From Arabidopsis thaliana (lineage: Eukaryota > Streptophyta > Magnoliopsida > Brassicales > Brassicaceae), in contig NC_003074.8 of the NCBI RefSeq assembly GCF_000001735.4, forward strand, positions 14,329,261-14,393,260: a stretch of 64,000 bases of DNA, read 5' to 3'. The notes under the pieces were generated by a model, which made no database searches, was not told the DNA's origin, and saw nothing but the letters and a program-made list of their open reading frames with translations. Below are positions 1-11,099 of this stretch, one piece after another; position 1 is the stretch's first letter; each line of letters opens with the position of its first letter. A program made the translations under genes and the position numbers.

Positions 1-618
1 TGAGATCGTTGCGTCATGCTATCACCCACTTCTCCTGGATTTGCATTGGTTGTGGTTGATTGATCTTAAAAATTAAACCAATCTCAAACCTCAATATATG
101 GACGTTTGAGGTCTTTTTCTTAAGGGACTGAGAATTTCATATCGCTCATATAGAAACACATATATCCAGCAATTTCTCTTTGATAGAAAGTATTCAAAAG
201 TATCGTAGAAACACTTGGTTCGTTAGAGCTGTTTTCCGAAAATAGTTTATAGAGGTTGTATCATGGGATCCTTGAATCACACAGAAACCGTCACACTACG
301 GATGATTCAAAGGGTTAAGGACAGAGTTCATCAACTCGACTCCTCTCTTGTCTTTCCGTAACATTTGTGATTTCAATTTCAATTGCTTTACGTAGTGTTT
401 GCTAATTTTAGCTCCTACAGTCTTAACCCTTTGAATCCGTTTTGTTCTATAAACATTAACAGATTGGAATTGGAATTTTATAAACGTGGGAAGCTTGTGA
501 GTGTGTACATTGAGTTTATTGGTTGCGATTGGTAAACGTCAAACTCATTGTGACGAGTGGCGAGGCTCGACTTGGTTGTTCTTTCGGAAACAGAGAAACA
601 TCAATCGAATTCACCTTG
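1..618. other. Non-coding left flank, probably leader of copia C1
   Basis: No open reading frame of note is seen here. The stretch ends exactly at the TSD (CCTTG, 614-618) of the C0 copia insertion, and the same non-coding character resumes at 4895. Removing C0 makes one continuous leader that runs into the C1 protease fragment at 5679. I infer that this is the LTR or untranslated leader of C1, but I could not find its LTR partner or a primer-binding site inside the window. Confidence 0.4.
304..437. repeat. 16-bp perfect inverted repeat
   Basis: GATTCAAAGGGTTAAG at 304-319 is the exact reverse complement of 422-437, with a loop of about 100 bases between. It could form a foldback in a transcript of the C1 leader. 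I see no TSD that would make it a MITE. Confidence 0.6.
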
Positions 619-759
619 TATAAGAGTATTAAGTAAATACTTAGTTAGGGATATCAATGTAAATTATGAAAGTTAACTCTACCCTAATTCTCTCATATGT
701 TCTGTATAAATAGATGTAAACCATATTCTTTGATTAATAAGATTATTTCAATCCTTGTA
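619..759 (+). repeat. 5' LTR of C0
   Basis: This 141-bp LTR begins TATAAGAGTATTAAG and ends CCTTGTA. A TATA box (TATAAATA, 705-712) lies about 50 bp before its end, so the transcribed R-U5 part is very short. Against the 133-bp 3' copy I see a few substitutions and a short deletion near the end, so the insertion is not very recent. Confidence 0.9.
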
Positions 760-771
760 TGGTATCAGAGC
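760..771 (+). other. Primer-binding site of C0 (initiator tRNA-Met)
   Basis: TGGTATCAGAGC directly follows the 5' LTR. It is the standard plant copia sequence complementary to the 3' end of initiator tRNA-Met, where minus-strand DNA synthesis begins. Confidence 0.92.
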
Positions 772-823
772 TATCGGTCCTAAAAACCTAAAAATTCTCC
801 ATTTTTTTTACTCAGCCGTCACC

Positions 824-1810
824 ATGGCAAACTCAAAAAACACAAACGATGCAATATCGATCACAACAAACACCATCCACAACATCAACATGTTCAATAT
901 CACGAAACTAACGACCACAAACTACCTCGTGTGGAAATTCCAAGTTCATGCTCTCATTGATGGGTATGAACTAGTGCACCACCTTGATGACACCACAGAA
1001 ATTCCGGTTGTCACTGTAATAGTTGGATATGTGACATCCCCAAATGTTGCTTACACCAAATGGCGTCGTCAAGATAGGATCATATACAGTGTTCTCATAG
1101 GCTCCATCTCACCGTCTCTTCAAGAGATTGTTGGCGTCATCAAGATAGGCTTATATACAGTGCCGCTGAGATCTAGACGAAGCTAGCCTCCACATATGTC
1201 AATCCTTCATGTACACACATCCGCTCACTGATAGATCAGCTCAAACTCTTCCACAAAGGTACCTTAACCATTGATGAGTATATCAAGGGAATCACAACTT
1301 TTCTCGATACTCTTGCTCTTCTTGGAAAACCTCTTGAACATGATGACCAGATTGAGCACATTATCGAGGGTCTTCCCGATGACTACAAACCTGTCATTGA
1401 TCAAATCGTTGCCAAGGATAAGCCTCCTCAAACCACAGAAGTCCATGAACGACTTCTTAACCATGAAGCCAAGCTTCTCTCCAAGCAAGCTGCTGCCACA
1501 TCGATGGTTCCTGTCTCTGCCAACACTGCCCAACACCGCAACAACTACAACAACCGCAACAATAACAATAGAAAACGATACAATAATAACAACAACAACA
1601 ACAACAACAACAACACATCCTAGCAGCCTTCGAACAATCAGACCATACCAGACGAAAGGGTCTCCAAACCGTGTTTGGGCAATTGCCAAATATGTCAAAC
1701 CCAAGGGCATAGTGCTCGACGCTGCCCGCGGTTTCAGTCTCTTCAAACATCACAGAGTCACCCTCAAAGCTCTCCTTTCCGCCCATGACAACCACGAGCA
1801 AACCTAGCCA
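824..1810 (+). pseudogene. C0 Gag, frameshifted
   Basis: Gag forms the nucleocapsid that packages element RNA. The ATG at 824 has a good plant context (ACCATGGC) and opens a typical copia Gag N-terminus (KLTTTNYLVWKFQVHALIDG). The frame is lost near 1135-1160, where about 31 bp (TGGCGTC...ATATACAGTG) is an imperfect copy of 1062-1092; this local duplication shifts the frame. Gag then continues one frame over, with a nonsense codon where AEIW would be expected (about 1171). It holds the FLDTLALLGKPLEHDDQIEHI region, an Asn-rich run and one CCHC zinc knuckle (CQICQTQGHSARRC, about 1684-1725). A further in-frame TAG follows the Asn run at about 1621. Confidence 0.85.
1531..1616 (+). repeat. AAC microsatellite in Gag
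   Basis: An imperfect then pure AAC run encodes poly-asparagine just before the zinc knuckle. On the opposite strand it gives spurious poly-Val and poly-Cys open frames. Confidence 0.9.
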
Positions 1811-1819
1811 TTGGGTCAC

Positions 1820-4747
1820 AATATCCTGCCTCGCCTTGGTTACTTGATTCTGGCGCGACTCATCATCTTACTTCTGATTTCAAGAACTTGGCGCTACACC
1901 AACCGTACAATGGCGGTGACGATGCTCTCATAGCTGATGGGTCAACAATATCTCTATCATACACGGGTTCCACTCTTCTTCCCAATCAAATACGTGCTTT
2001 ACTTACTTGATAAAATATTATGTGTTCCGGATACACAAAATTTCATTTCTGTATATCGTCTTTGTAACACTAATCGTGTTTTGGTTTAATTTGCTTGTGA
2101 CATCTCCTCAAACTACTGCGATGGTTTCTTGTTCCGGTCCAAAGACAACTCTTACATCTTGGCACTCAAGATTGGGGCATCCGTCTTCTTCTATTTTGCA
2201 TTCTATTATTTCAAAGCATTCTCTGCCGTTTTCTTCTTCACAACAAAAACACTTACCTTGCTCAGAATATCTTATAAATAATAGCCATAAGCTTCCTTCT
2301 ACTCAAACTACCATTGTCTCTACTTGTCCTCTAGAAATCATTTTTACCGATGTTTGGACATCACCTCTTTATTCCTTTGATAATCACAAATACTACCTTG
2401 TTTTGGTTGATCACTTTACCCGTTATACTTGGTTATATCCGCTTAAACGCAAGTCTGATGTCCGAAAATATTCTAAGCCTTTGTAGCCCTAGTTGAGAAT
2501 CGTTTTCACTGCCGCATTGGGACTCTGCTTTCGGATAACGGAGGGGAATTTGTTGCACTTCGAAGCTTCCTCTCTACACATGGAATCAGTCATCTCACCT
2601 CTCCATCTCATACGCCTGAAAACAACAGCCTTGCTGAACGCAAACACCGGCATATAGTGGAAACTGGTCTCATGCTTATGTCAATTGCTTTGGTTCCAAA
2701 AGAGTATTGGACGTACGCCTTCTCTATCGCGGTCTATCTCATAAACCGAATGCCAACTCCGGTTCTCTCCATGACGTCACCATTTCATAAACTCTTTGGG
2801 ATATCACCTAATTATGAGAAGCGTCGGGTCTTCGGTTGTGTTTGTTACCCTTGGGTGCGTTCGTAGACGAGACATAAACTTGACAATCGTTCTCAACAAT
2901 GTATCTTCCTTAGGTACTCTACTTCTCATAGTGCATATTTTTGCTTTCATCCCCCTACCAAGCGAATGTATGTGTCAAGGCACGTTCAATTTGCTGAATC
3001 TGTTTTCCCATTCGTGAAGCCCAATCGAGAGGACCACACCAATAATGTGGTAAATTCCAGCTCGCCGTTGTTGATATTGCTCGCACCACCTCAGATATCT
3101 CCGTCACCACCGTCGACGCCTACTGTCCAACCTGAACTCCAACTCATCCGCTGCCTAGACATAACTCACGTGTTTAAGACGACAATGGTCATCAAGACTC
3201 ACCAAGAATATTGGGCTCAAATCAAACAGGCCCATTCCAATCAAATAATCTGGCCCAATACAATAACCCATCAACAACAAGCCCATCATCCATCACCCAG
3301 AATTTGCCCAACAACACAACAACTCGTACATCATCATCTTCGTCTTCACCTTCGTCTCACACCAGAGCTTATCAGATGTCACCGGTCACCCCGCCAACTT
3401 CGTCAACGCCACCGGGATCCCCGCACTCTGGCCTTCGCCTCTCACCACAACCATCGTCATCGTCACAAGTATTATCTCATATCCCTAACTCTTCCTCATC
3501 TCATATATCTGAGCCTACAGCTCCAATTATACATGGGTCGCAAATCTCGACCCATGCAGACCCTCTTTCAATTGAGCCCATTGCTCCACGCCAAAATGAG
3601 TTGCAACCCACAACTCAGCAAAACCCACAAACAAATCCACAAAATCTAATCCAAGCTGCGCCTATTCAACCACAAAACCAAATTCATAAACCACCACAAA
3701 ATAATCACAATATGCGAACTTGAGCCAAAAACAATATACACAAACCAATAAACAAACTCAGCCTCACAGTCACTGCCAATAAACACAAATCCAAGTACAA
3801 ATCCAAGGAACTGACAACAATTCAACAAGCCTTGAAAGATGAAAATTGGAGTTGTGCCTCTTCTCATGAATTCGATGCACTTATGAAGAATCACACCTGG
3901 GATTTAGTCCCACCACAACCTACTCAAAATATCATTGGCTGCAAATAGGTCTTTATGACGAAATTCCATGCCAATGGGCTCCTAGATCGATATAAAGCAA
4001 GACTTGTCGCTAAGGGTTTTCATCAACGGTATGGGCAAGACTACGCAGAAACCTTCAGTCCTGTCATTAAATGAACTACGCAGAAACCTTCAGTCCTGAC
4101 ATTTCATACGCCATCAATCGCCTATCCCAATTCATTCACAAGCCCACTAATGAGCATTGGCAAGCTGCAAAACGGGTGTTACGATACTTGGCAGGTACAC
4201 TTACACATGGAATATATCTTAATGCTGCCTCACCAATGCTTCTTCATGCCTATTCCGATGCTGATTGGGGTGGTGATACTGAATATTACATCTCCACGAA
4301 TGGCTACTTAATCTATCTTGGTCGTAATCCAATCTCTTGGACTTCAAAGAAACAACGCGGTGTTGCTCGCTTGTCCAGTGAAGCTGAATACCGGGCCGTT
4401 GCAAATACTGCTTACGAGGTACAATGGCTATGTTCTCTACTCACTGAACTACAAATATCCTTACCGACAGCTCTAGTGATCTACTGTGACAACATATTGC
4501 CCTCGACTACTGTGACAACATACTATGACAATTGCCTATCTTTGCGCAAATCCGGTATTCCACTCCCGCATGAAACATATTGCCCTCGACTATCATTTAG
4601 TTCACAATCAAATACATGGTAGAATGATGCGTGCAGCTTATATCTCTACACTTGATCAACTGGTGGATACACTTACCAAGCCTCTTCCACGATCACGATT
4701 TCAACAAGCATGTGTCAAGATTGGAGTCACTCAAGTACCTCTATCTT
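1820..4747 (+). pseudogene. C0 Pol: protease, integrase, RNase H; RT core deleted
   Basis: The protease site LLDSGATHHLTSDF is at about 1845-1890. The GAG-pre-integrase His/Cys finger (WHSRLGHPSS...) is at about 2160, and integrase core pieces (FTDVWTSPL, LSDNGGEF, ERKHRHIVETGL) run from 2340 to 2870 over several frames. A Ser/Pro/Gln-rich linker fills about 3030-3720. The RT N-terminus ([26 protein letters not shown]) lies at about 3990-4065. Immediately after it, a 24-bp stretch is repeated and the frame jumps to SYAINRLSQF, so the whole catalytic RT core including YVDD is missing. RNase H (YSDADWGG...SSEAEYRAVANT) and the C-terminal DTLTKPLPRSRF motif follow to 4747. Confidence 0.88.
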
Positions 4748-4889
4748 GAGGGAGCGTATAAGAGTATTAAGTAAATACTTAGTTAAGTATCTAAATGTAA
4801 ATTTTGATAGTTAACTCTACCCTAATTCTCTCATATGTTCTGTATAAATAGATGTAAACCAAATTCTTTGAATAATTTCAATCCTTATA
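4745..4889 (+). repeat. Polypurine tract and 3' LTR of C0
   Basis: The purine-rich CTTGAGGGAGCG (4745-4756) is the expected plus-strand primer, placed right at the LTR start (4757). The LTR is 133 bp, keeps TATAAATA, and ends CTTATA before the CCTTG target duplication. Confidence 0.88.
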
Positions 4890-4894
4890 CCTTG

Positions 4895-5678
4895 GAGATT
4901 CAAAAAATAAGTGCAGCGTTTGTTATAACTCAGCTTTGAATTACGATTACAAGCCCGAGTACGTAAGATGCAGCCTTTTATCTCTCAAAAGAATCAAGAA
5001 TTGGTGCTTAGAGGTTCAATATCAGACTTGAATTGAGATTCTATTCTGCCGTATCCTGCAGCTTTGTATTTGAGAATTGAGATTCTAAAAGCTGTTTTGA
5101 AACCAATTGTTTTGGTATTTTGATCAGACTTTGAATTGTGTTTCTTAGACTGTTGTGACCAACACATTGTTATCTTGGAAAAAGATATAATCACAAGTGA
5201 GTGTTGTTGCGTCATCGAGACTTAACCTATTAAACCTGCAGTTTTTTTTTTGTTTTGGATTATCTCTAGAAAACGAGAATTCATAGTGATACAGGACTGA
5301 GTTTCAAAGTCTGTCCAAAATCATATAGATTAAACTTGCAGTTTGGTGTTTCAATCTTTACAAATTGAAAGTTTAGAGACTTATTTTGTCTTGGTTTCAA
5401 TTCTCTGCAAATTAAAAACATTAAAACGTGACCTCGAGTTTTTGGCTTGGACCATTTGGCTTTGCAAACACTGTAACGTCGTATTGGTTTTGAATTTTTA
5501 ATTAACAATTGGCTTTAAAACAAATTGCAATTATTTATTATTTTACGTGAAGTATACGAATTCTGCAACTTGACTTTGCTTTCATTTTTGTGCATATAGA
5601 AAACATTCATCAATGTAAACTGCAGTTTTTGTATTGACTAACTCACGTTATTAATCTGGTTTTGGGTCTATTGTAAAC
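4895..5678. other. Non-coding leader of copia C1
   Basis: This T-rich stretch has several CTGCAGTTTT-like words (5227, 5332, 5621) and no convincing coding frame. It continues the sequence interrupted by C0 and leads directly to the C1 start codon at 5679. I read it as untranslated leader with Gag deleted. Confidence 0.4.
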
Positions 5679-6044
5679 ATGGCAAGTGAGAACGTTTACA
5701 ACGTCGCTGAAGTCGACAAGACCATAACCAATGGGGATAAAACAGAAATCCAGTTTGGAACTGTCCCTGAGGTGAAAGACATGTGTGCGGTTGTCAGCGA
5801 GGCTAATGTTGCCGAAAGCCATCCAAAAACTTGGTGGTTCGATACCGGTGCAACAAGACACATTTGCTTGGATAGGTACATGTTTTCTACCTATATCAAG
5901 AACAAGAGTGAGGAGAAACTCTATATGGGGAACTCCGCCACTTCAAAAAGTGAAGGCTGGGGGAAAGTGGTCTTCAAGCTTATCTCTGGACGTGAGCTTA
6001 CCTTGACAAACGTAGTTCACCTGCCGGACATGCGTAAGATTCTT
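5679..6044 (+). pseudogene. C1 copia protease fragment
   Basis: The frame from the ATG at 5679 carries the retroviral-type protease site TWWFDTGATRHICLDRYMF, then GWGKVVFKLISGRELTLTNV and HLPDMRKIL. Homology stops abruptly at 6044, where the C2 copia LTR begins, and resumes at 50398 after the matching TTCTT duplication. The Gag domain expected upstream is absent, so C1 was already a deletion derivative or has been eroded. Close wording in C3 (GKGKVVLKLTWGRELTLQNV) shows that the two are relatives. Confidence 0.85.
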
Positions 6045-6756
6045 TGTAGGAATTCGTACCGGTGTATAAGGATTTATAAATACTAATAACGAAATCTATT
6101 GCCAGGAATCGTGTAAATAAAGAATTAAATCTAGATCTTAGGGTTTAAATATACCTGAATATTCTGCAGCGGAAAAATGAACCATATTAATTCGAGGTTG
6201 TTTTAGCACCCTAAGTGTTGTGCCTCTACCCGTATCAGATCTTGAATGCTAATTCATTTGAGATCTTATCTCAAAACTTTATACCAACTTTTGTGTCTTA
6301 TATTTTAGGGTTCTTGTGATTAAAAGTATATCTCACAAACGTTGCTAATATATCATATATATAGTTAAACGTTTAACTCTAACTAATTAGGATTAATAAT
6401 GGACCAAAGTCCAATAACTTTTTTTCTCCCTTTTGAAATTCAAGTACATAAATATGTGTATATCATATATAACATATATAGTATAATAAATATTTTATTA
6501 TATATGCACAAATACAAATATATTTGTGTATCTTATATAACATATATATTATATTATTATTAATCCAACATTGATTTAGTTTACTTAGGTGTGTGACCCT
6601 TTATGTTTGTATAATATTAGAAATGAGTTATGACTCATAGATTATAAGCTGTCTCTAGCAAAACATTATAACCACCTAATATTATACAAATGTCAAACCT
6701 CGACATTACAACTTTAACTAGAGTAAAGTACAACTGATTTCAGGACATTTCCAACA
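6045..6756 (-). repeat. 3' LTR of C2 (minus strand)
   Basis: This 712-bp LTR matches 49753-50397 in landmarks such as GTACCGG, ATCTAGATCTTAGGGTTTAAATAT, the AT-rich centre, and the terminal block ending ...CCAACA on the + strand (TGTTGG on the element strand). It holds about 60 bp (around 6400-6460) and a second AT-rich repeat that the other LTR lacks. Confidence 0.88.
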
Positions 6757-7727
6757 ATCTTCCACTTGTACTGGAATCATCTATTCTCATATTCCCTTTG
6801 TCTCTATATCCCGATCTCAGCATAAGGCAAGAAATTGTCATCCTTATTCTGCTAGATCATGTTTATCGAACTCTGATTTATACTGATAAAACAAACGACT
6901 GACATTCACCTCGTTTGAGCGCGGCCACACATTTCTCATTATCAAATCTTTGATAGGCCCAAAGATATTTCTCTCCCTTTATATGGGAGGGACAAATCCC
7001 ATCTTGTTCCATCTTTGTTCCTTAAACAATTCATAACGCGTCCAATCACTGTCTTTATAATTACCTTTTACGGCTGACAATTGAGAGAGTCAACGCGAAC
7101 TAATCCATGAATAAGAAATCATGAAGAACTCATGTCAAAGGACTATACTCTATAGTTGTGATGAGAAACTCTTATGACACTCATATAACAATCTTGTAGA
7201 GTTCTCATAACGGGTCAGTCCAATACTGTGTTTTCTAAAATATATCTAGGTGATTGACTTTAATACCACATATTAATGACTCCAGGAAATTTAGTGAATC
7301 GATTCAAATTGCCTTAAACCTACTCTCCAAATAAGAGATCGGTTGCAGTATTTAAGGGTCAAATTTTCTCAAAGTTCTTTTGTTCACACAATGAATTAGA
7401 TGTCAAGATTAAGTTAGCAGAGAATAAGTGAAGTAAAAAGTAAACAAAGTAAAAAGACAACAGACTCATTGGTTGTGAAACGATTAAATAAAGAGCTATG
7501 AGTAGGATATTCTCAAGAAAATATTGGTTAGTAGATCTAATGAAAGCTAGGTTGTTATCGAACCATTCTTAAACTCAAACTCTAATTATGGAATAACCGG
7601 TGGTATTCCACGAAACTCCCTATGTCTATAGCTAAGAATAACCGGAGAAGCCGAGAGATCTTAGAATACCTAGAAAGACTCTAAAAAGACTGGAGAAATA
7701 ACGAAAAGACTCAAAATCCTAAATCTA
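6757..7727 (-). other. C2 3' non-coding region
   Basis: Just inside the LTR the minus strand reads as a purine-rich tract (ACAAGTGGAAGAT), the likely plus-strand primer. The rest has no coding frame, as expected for the long untranslated tail of this copia type. It is cut at 7727 by Athila-1 and continues at 23186-23515, still non-coding. Confidence 0.6.
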
Positions 7728-9292
7728 TAATAACACTATATTTTACTCATTTTAGGCATGTATTTATCATCATTTAGCTTAGTGATCACTCATTGTTTCA
7801 TATCATTTTGCATCACATTTAGCTTATTTTGCACACTTAGGCATTTAGGATCATCTTGCATACATATTACATGTTTTGGTGTGTTTTCAGGTGCAGAAGG
7901 AGCTTACAAGGAATCTACTCGACCCTCTACTCTATCAAACCAGGAGGGAAGCAACAGAGCAATCTACTCGACCAGTTACTTGATCCAGGCAACTACAGAG
8001 GAGGCAACAGACTCTACTCGACCCCCTACTCGACCAGTTACTCGATCAAGGGCAACCTACTCTACAAGACTTGTTGATCGTTCAAAGCGTCTTCTGATCC
8101 TTCTCATTCCCCACTCAACCATACATCTGAGCATAAGAATAGGAGAGGAAGAAGCAACTACTCGACCAATTGATCACTCGGAGCATGGAGGCAAAGGCGC
8201 AAACTTTGCAGCACCCTCTTTACTCGATCCCCAAGATCCAGCATTCATCAAAACCGCCTCAAGTCTCTTGTCTTCTAGTGAATCTAGGGTTTTCGAGATT
8301 ATAGTATAAGTAGGTTCTTTGGAGTTTGTCCAAAGGACCAATCTTTTATTCTGTAGTTTTTCTTTGTGTTTTAGAATCTTGAAACATTAATTACTCTTAA
8401 TTTATTTCGTTTTTGCATTTAGTTCCTTGAGCAAAGTTGTTTATCTTGTTTAGATCTACATTTTGATATGATTTTAGTAATTTCTGGGTTTGTGTTCTTC
8501 ATTATGTTGCTTGAGTAGTGATTAGGGTTCTTTAGGATGGATTAGATTAGGGTAATCTCTAGGTTAGTCAGGTGGTTAAGATTAGGTTAGATCCCTTCTG
8601 GATTCGTTGGCCCCTATGCGATTTTGACTGGGTAATGTTGGAATTCGACCCTAGGTATTCCAGCGTCCAAAAGACGTTCAAATGGATGCCTGATCTACGA
8701 ATAACAAGAGATTTATAGATTCTAGCCCAAGAGATTGGATGTTTAGACTGCTTATTGACTTTGGTAGATTGTTGTTTAAAGTCTGCCTTGCTATGTTTCA
8801 TCAACGAGAGTTGAGATTAGGAAGTGGTAAGTTTATGAGGATCTCTGTCACGAGAGTGAATTGATCTGATTTTGAATCTATCATCTAGGGTATTTGCCTT
8901 TCGCATGTTAGCCACCTGATGAACCCTAGAGTTGCCCTTATCAATGGATCCATCCTTAGGACTTCTATTCTTCTTAGATTTATTTGTATTCATCCGTTTG
9001 TTGCACTTTTATTCACATGTTATTTGTGTCATCTTGTTGAGTTACCTTTATTGCATTTCAGTACTTAAAGTTCTCATTTTTGTTGTTTGAATCTTGATTT
9101 AGGATTGTTACTAGAAACCCACCATCATTATAATCTGGCTTATCTTATTTGTTTCTGTATACATCTTGATTGCTAACAATAACAGTGGACTAGATTGACA
9201 CCCTCTATAGTTGCATCGACATGTTAGTGTTTATTGGGAATTGAAGTGAACCACAGTTCAACATATAACTAGGTGTAAAAACCTAGTTATCA
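7728..9292 (+). repeat. 5' LTR of Athila-1
   Basis: The 1565-bp LTR starts TAATAACACT; the 3' copy has TGATAACACT, so the canonical TG is mutated here. A cluster of CTACTCGACC-like words lies at about 7915-8060. The TATA box seen in the other copies (TATAAATA) is TATAAGTA here (8305-8312). Small open frames inside the LTR are not conserved as proteins between copies. Confidence 0.92.
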
Positions 9293-9295
9293 ATT

Positions 9296-9308
9296 TGGCG
9301 CCGTAGCC
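9296..9308 (+). other. Primer-binding site of Athila-1
   Basis: TGGCGCCGTAGCC lies 3 bp after the LTR. It matches the tRNA-Asp-type Athila PBS (TGGCGCCGTTGCC, from memory) at 12 of 13 positions. Confidence 0.82.
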
Positions 9309-9436
9309 AATTCATTGTTGCATTGTTACATTCAAGATTTCAGAAAAAGTTAAGATCAAGTTCTTTTACATTACTCAAGTTACTTACTCATCTTTTCATC
9401 TACTTGTTTTTGTGGTACATGTACTAATCTTTGTGC

Positions 9437-10915
9437 ATGCAAACTCGTTTCAAAGGTTCTGCACACCTACTACCTTTCAAAGACAGAATTGACAGAATCG
9501 CTCATGAGTTACAAGAAACCAAAGCAAAGGGAGCATGTGATCATCAAAGACCAGCTTCTATGGATCAACAGAACAGACCAGTTGATATACAAGACCCAAC
9601 TAATGTTGAACAAAGAAACATTGGTGCTGGTGATCCCCGAAGAAATCATCACCAAAGACAAGGGATAGTGCCACCACCAGTTCAGAACAACAACTTTGAA
9701 ATCAAGAGTGGTCTCATCTCCATGATCCAAGGAAACAAATTTCATGGTTTGCCTATGGAAGATCCCCTGGACCATCTTGATAGCTTTGATAGGCTCTATA
9801 GCCTCACCAAGATCAATGGTGTCACTGAAGATGGGTTTAAGCTCAGACTATTTTCCTTCTCTTTGCGAGATAAGGCACACCACTGGGAAAAGACTATGCC
9901 CCAAGACTCCATCAACTCATGGGATGATTGTAAGAAAGATTTTCTTGCCAAGGTTTTCTCTAATGCTCGCACAACTAGATTGAGGAACGAGATCTCATGC
10001 TTCACCCAGAAAAACAATGAAACTTTCTGTGAAGCTTGGGAGCGGTTTAAAAGCTACATAACTCAGTGCCCCCATCACGGTTTTAAGAAAGCTTCATTAT
10101 TGAGCACACTGTACAGATGAGCTTTACCAAAGATGAGAATGCTACTCGACACTGCCTCAAATGGAAACTTCCTGAACAAGGATGTGGCAGAAGGATGGCA
10201 GTTAGTCAAAATTCTAGCACAATCTGATGGGTGCTACAATGAAGACTATGATCGCTCAGTGAGAGGAACTGGAGAAACTGAAGATAGACAGAGGAAGGAT
10301 ATCACGACCCTGAATGAAAAGCTAGATAAACTGTTGCTGGCTCAAGAGAAGCATATTCACTATATTACTCATGAAGAGCATTTCCAAATGCAAGAAGGGG
10401 GGAATGAATAATGATCAAACTGAAGAGCTCTGCTATATCCAGAACCAAGGAGGATTCAACAAGGGCTACAACAACATACAAGCCTAACCCGAACCTCTCC
10501 TACAGAAGCACTAATGTCGCTAACCCCCAAGATCAAGTGTATCCACCACAATAGAATCAGTGTAAGCCATTTGTTCAGTATAACCAAGGTTATGTCTCTA
10601 AACAGCAGTTTAATGGAGGATACCAACAATAGAATCCACCACCAAGGTTCATTCAACAACCACAACAAACCCCAGCATCACAAGATACTAACACAAAACA
10701 GTTGCTTCAACAAATTATTCAGAGTCAAACTACTGGAGCTCTAGTTCTGGAAAAACGATTGGCTGAAATTAATAGTGAAGTTGATTGTTCCTACAATGAG
10801 CTAAGAAACAAATATGAGGACCTAACATCCAAAATGATATACATGAAAAGCCAAGCTACTTCCAATACCTCCTCCAAGTATACATGGCTGGCCACATCCA
10901 GGAAAAGCCATTAAA
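9437..10915 (+). pseudogene. Athila-1 Gag
   Basis: The frame opens at the ATG at 9437 (MQTRFKG). The capsid-like retrotransposon Gag block is recognisable: [19 protein letters not shown], then [38 protein letters not shown] and the [21 protein letters not shown] region. A TGA at 10118-10120 interrupts it where Athila-2 reads GGA in LYRGALPK; the frame then resumes ([20 protein letters not shown]) to about 10411, where another break occurs. Pro/Gln/Asn-rich C-terminal sequence continues with further shifts to about 10915. Gag would form the particle shell. Confidence 0.88.
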
Positions 10916-11099
10916 AATTCCAAAGAATATGTACACGCAGTTACACTTCGCAGCGGCCAGAAACTACTTAACAACCAAACCACAAAAAAGATCACTGAGG
11001 TCAGTGAAGTTCAAGAAGGGTAAGATAATCATCAAAACAAAGTTCAAATTGATGAACCAACTAAACTTGATCAGCCTTCAGCCTCACTCAGCCCTCTAC

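Larger units (their letters stand above)
619..4889 (+). mobile_element. Ty1/copia element C0 (Ale/Retrofit-like), defective
   Basis: The element has two near-identical short LTRs (619-759 and 4757-4889). A tRNA-Met primer-binding site follows the first and a purine tract precedes the second. A perfect 5-bp TSD, CCTTG, sits at 614-618 and 4890-4894. Its termini are TATAAG and CTTATA, a non-canonical TA..TA pair instead of TG..CA; non-canonical ends are known mainly from plant copia elements. Coding order is Gag, protease, integrase, RT remnant, RNase H. The RNase H wording (SSEAEYRAVANTAYE) resembles the Ale lineage. It cannot encode its own movement because the RT core is deleted and several frames are broken. 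Confidence 0.93.

Noticed and set aside
1264..1819. Minus-strand open frames with long Val or Cys runs
   Set aside because: They are the antisense of the AAC microsatellite in Gag; the sense strand has the zinc knuckle and Gag motifs.
3211..3723. Ser/Pro/Gln-rich open frame as a separate gene
   Set aside because: It is the low-complexity linker between integrase and RT of the C0 polyprotein, flanked by both domains.
7758..8309. Open frames of about 60-180 residues inside all three Athila LTR copies
   Set aside because: They depend on the repeated CTACTCGACC words; reading frames change between copies and no known domain is visible.
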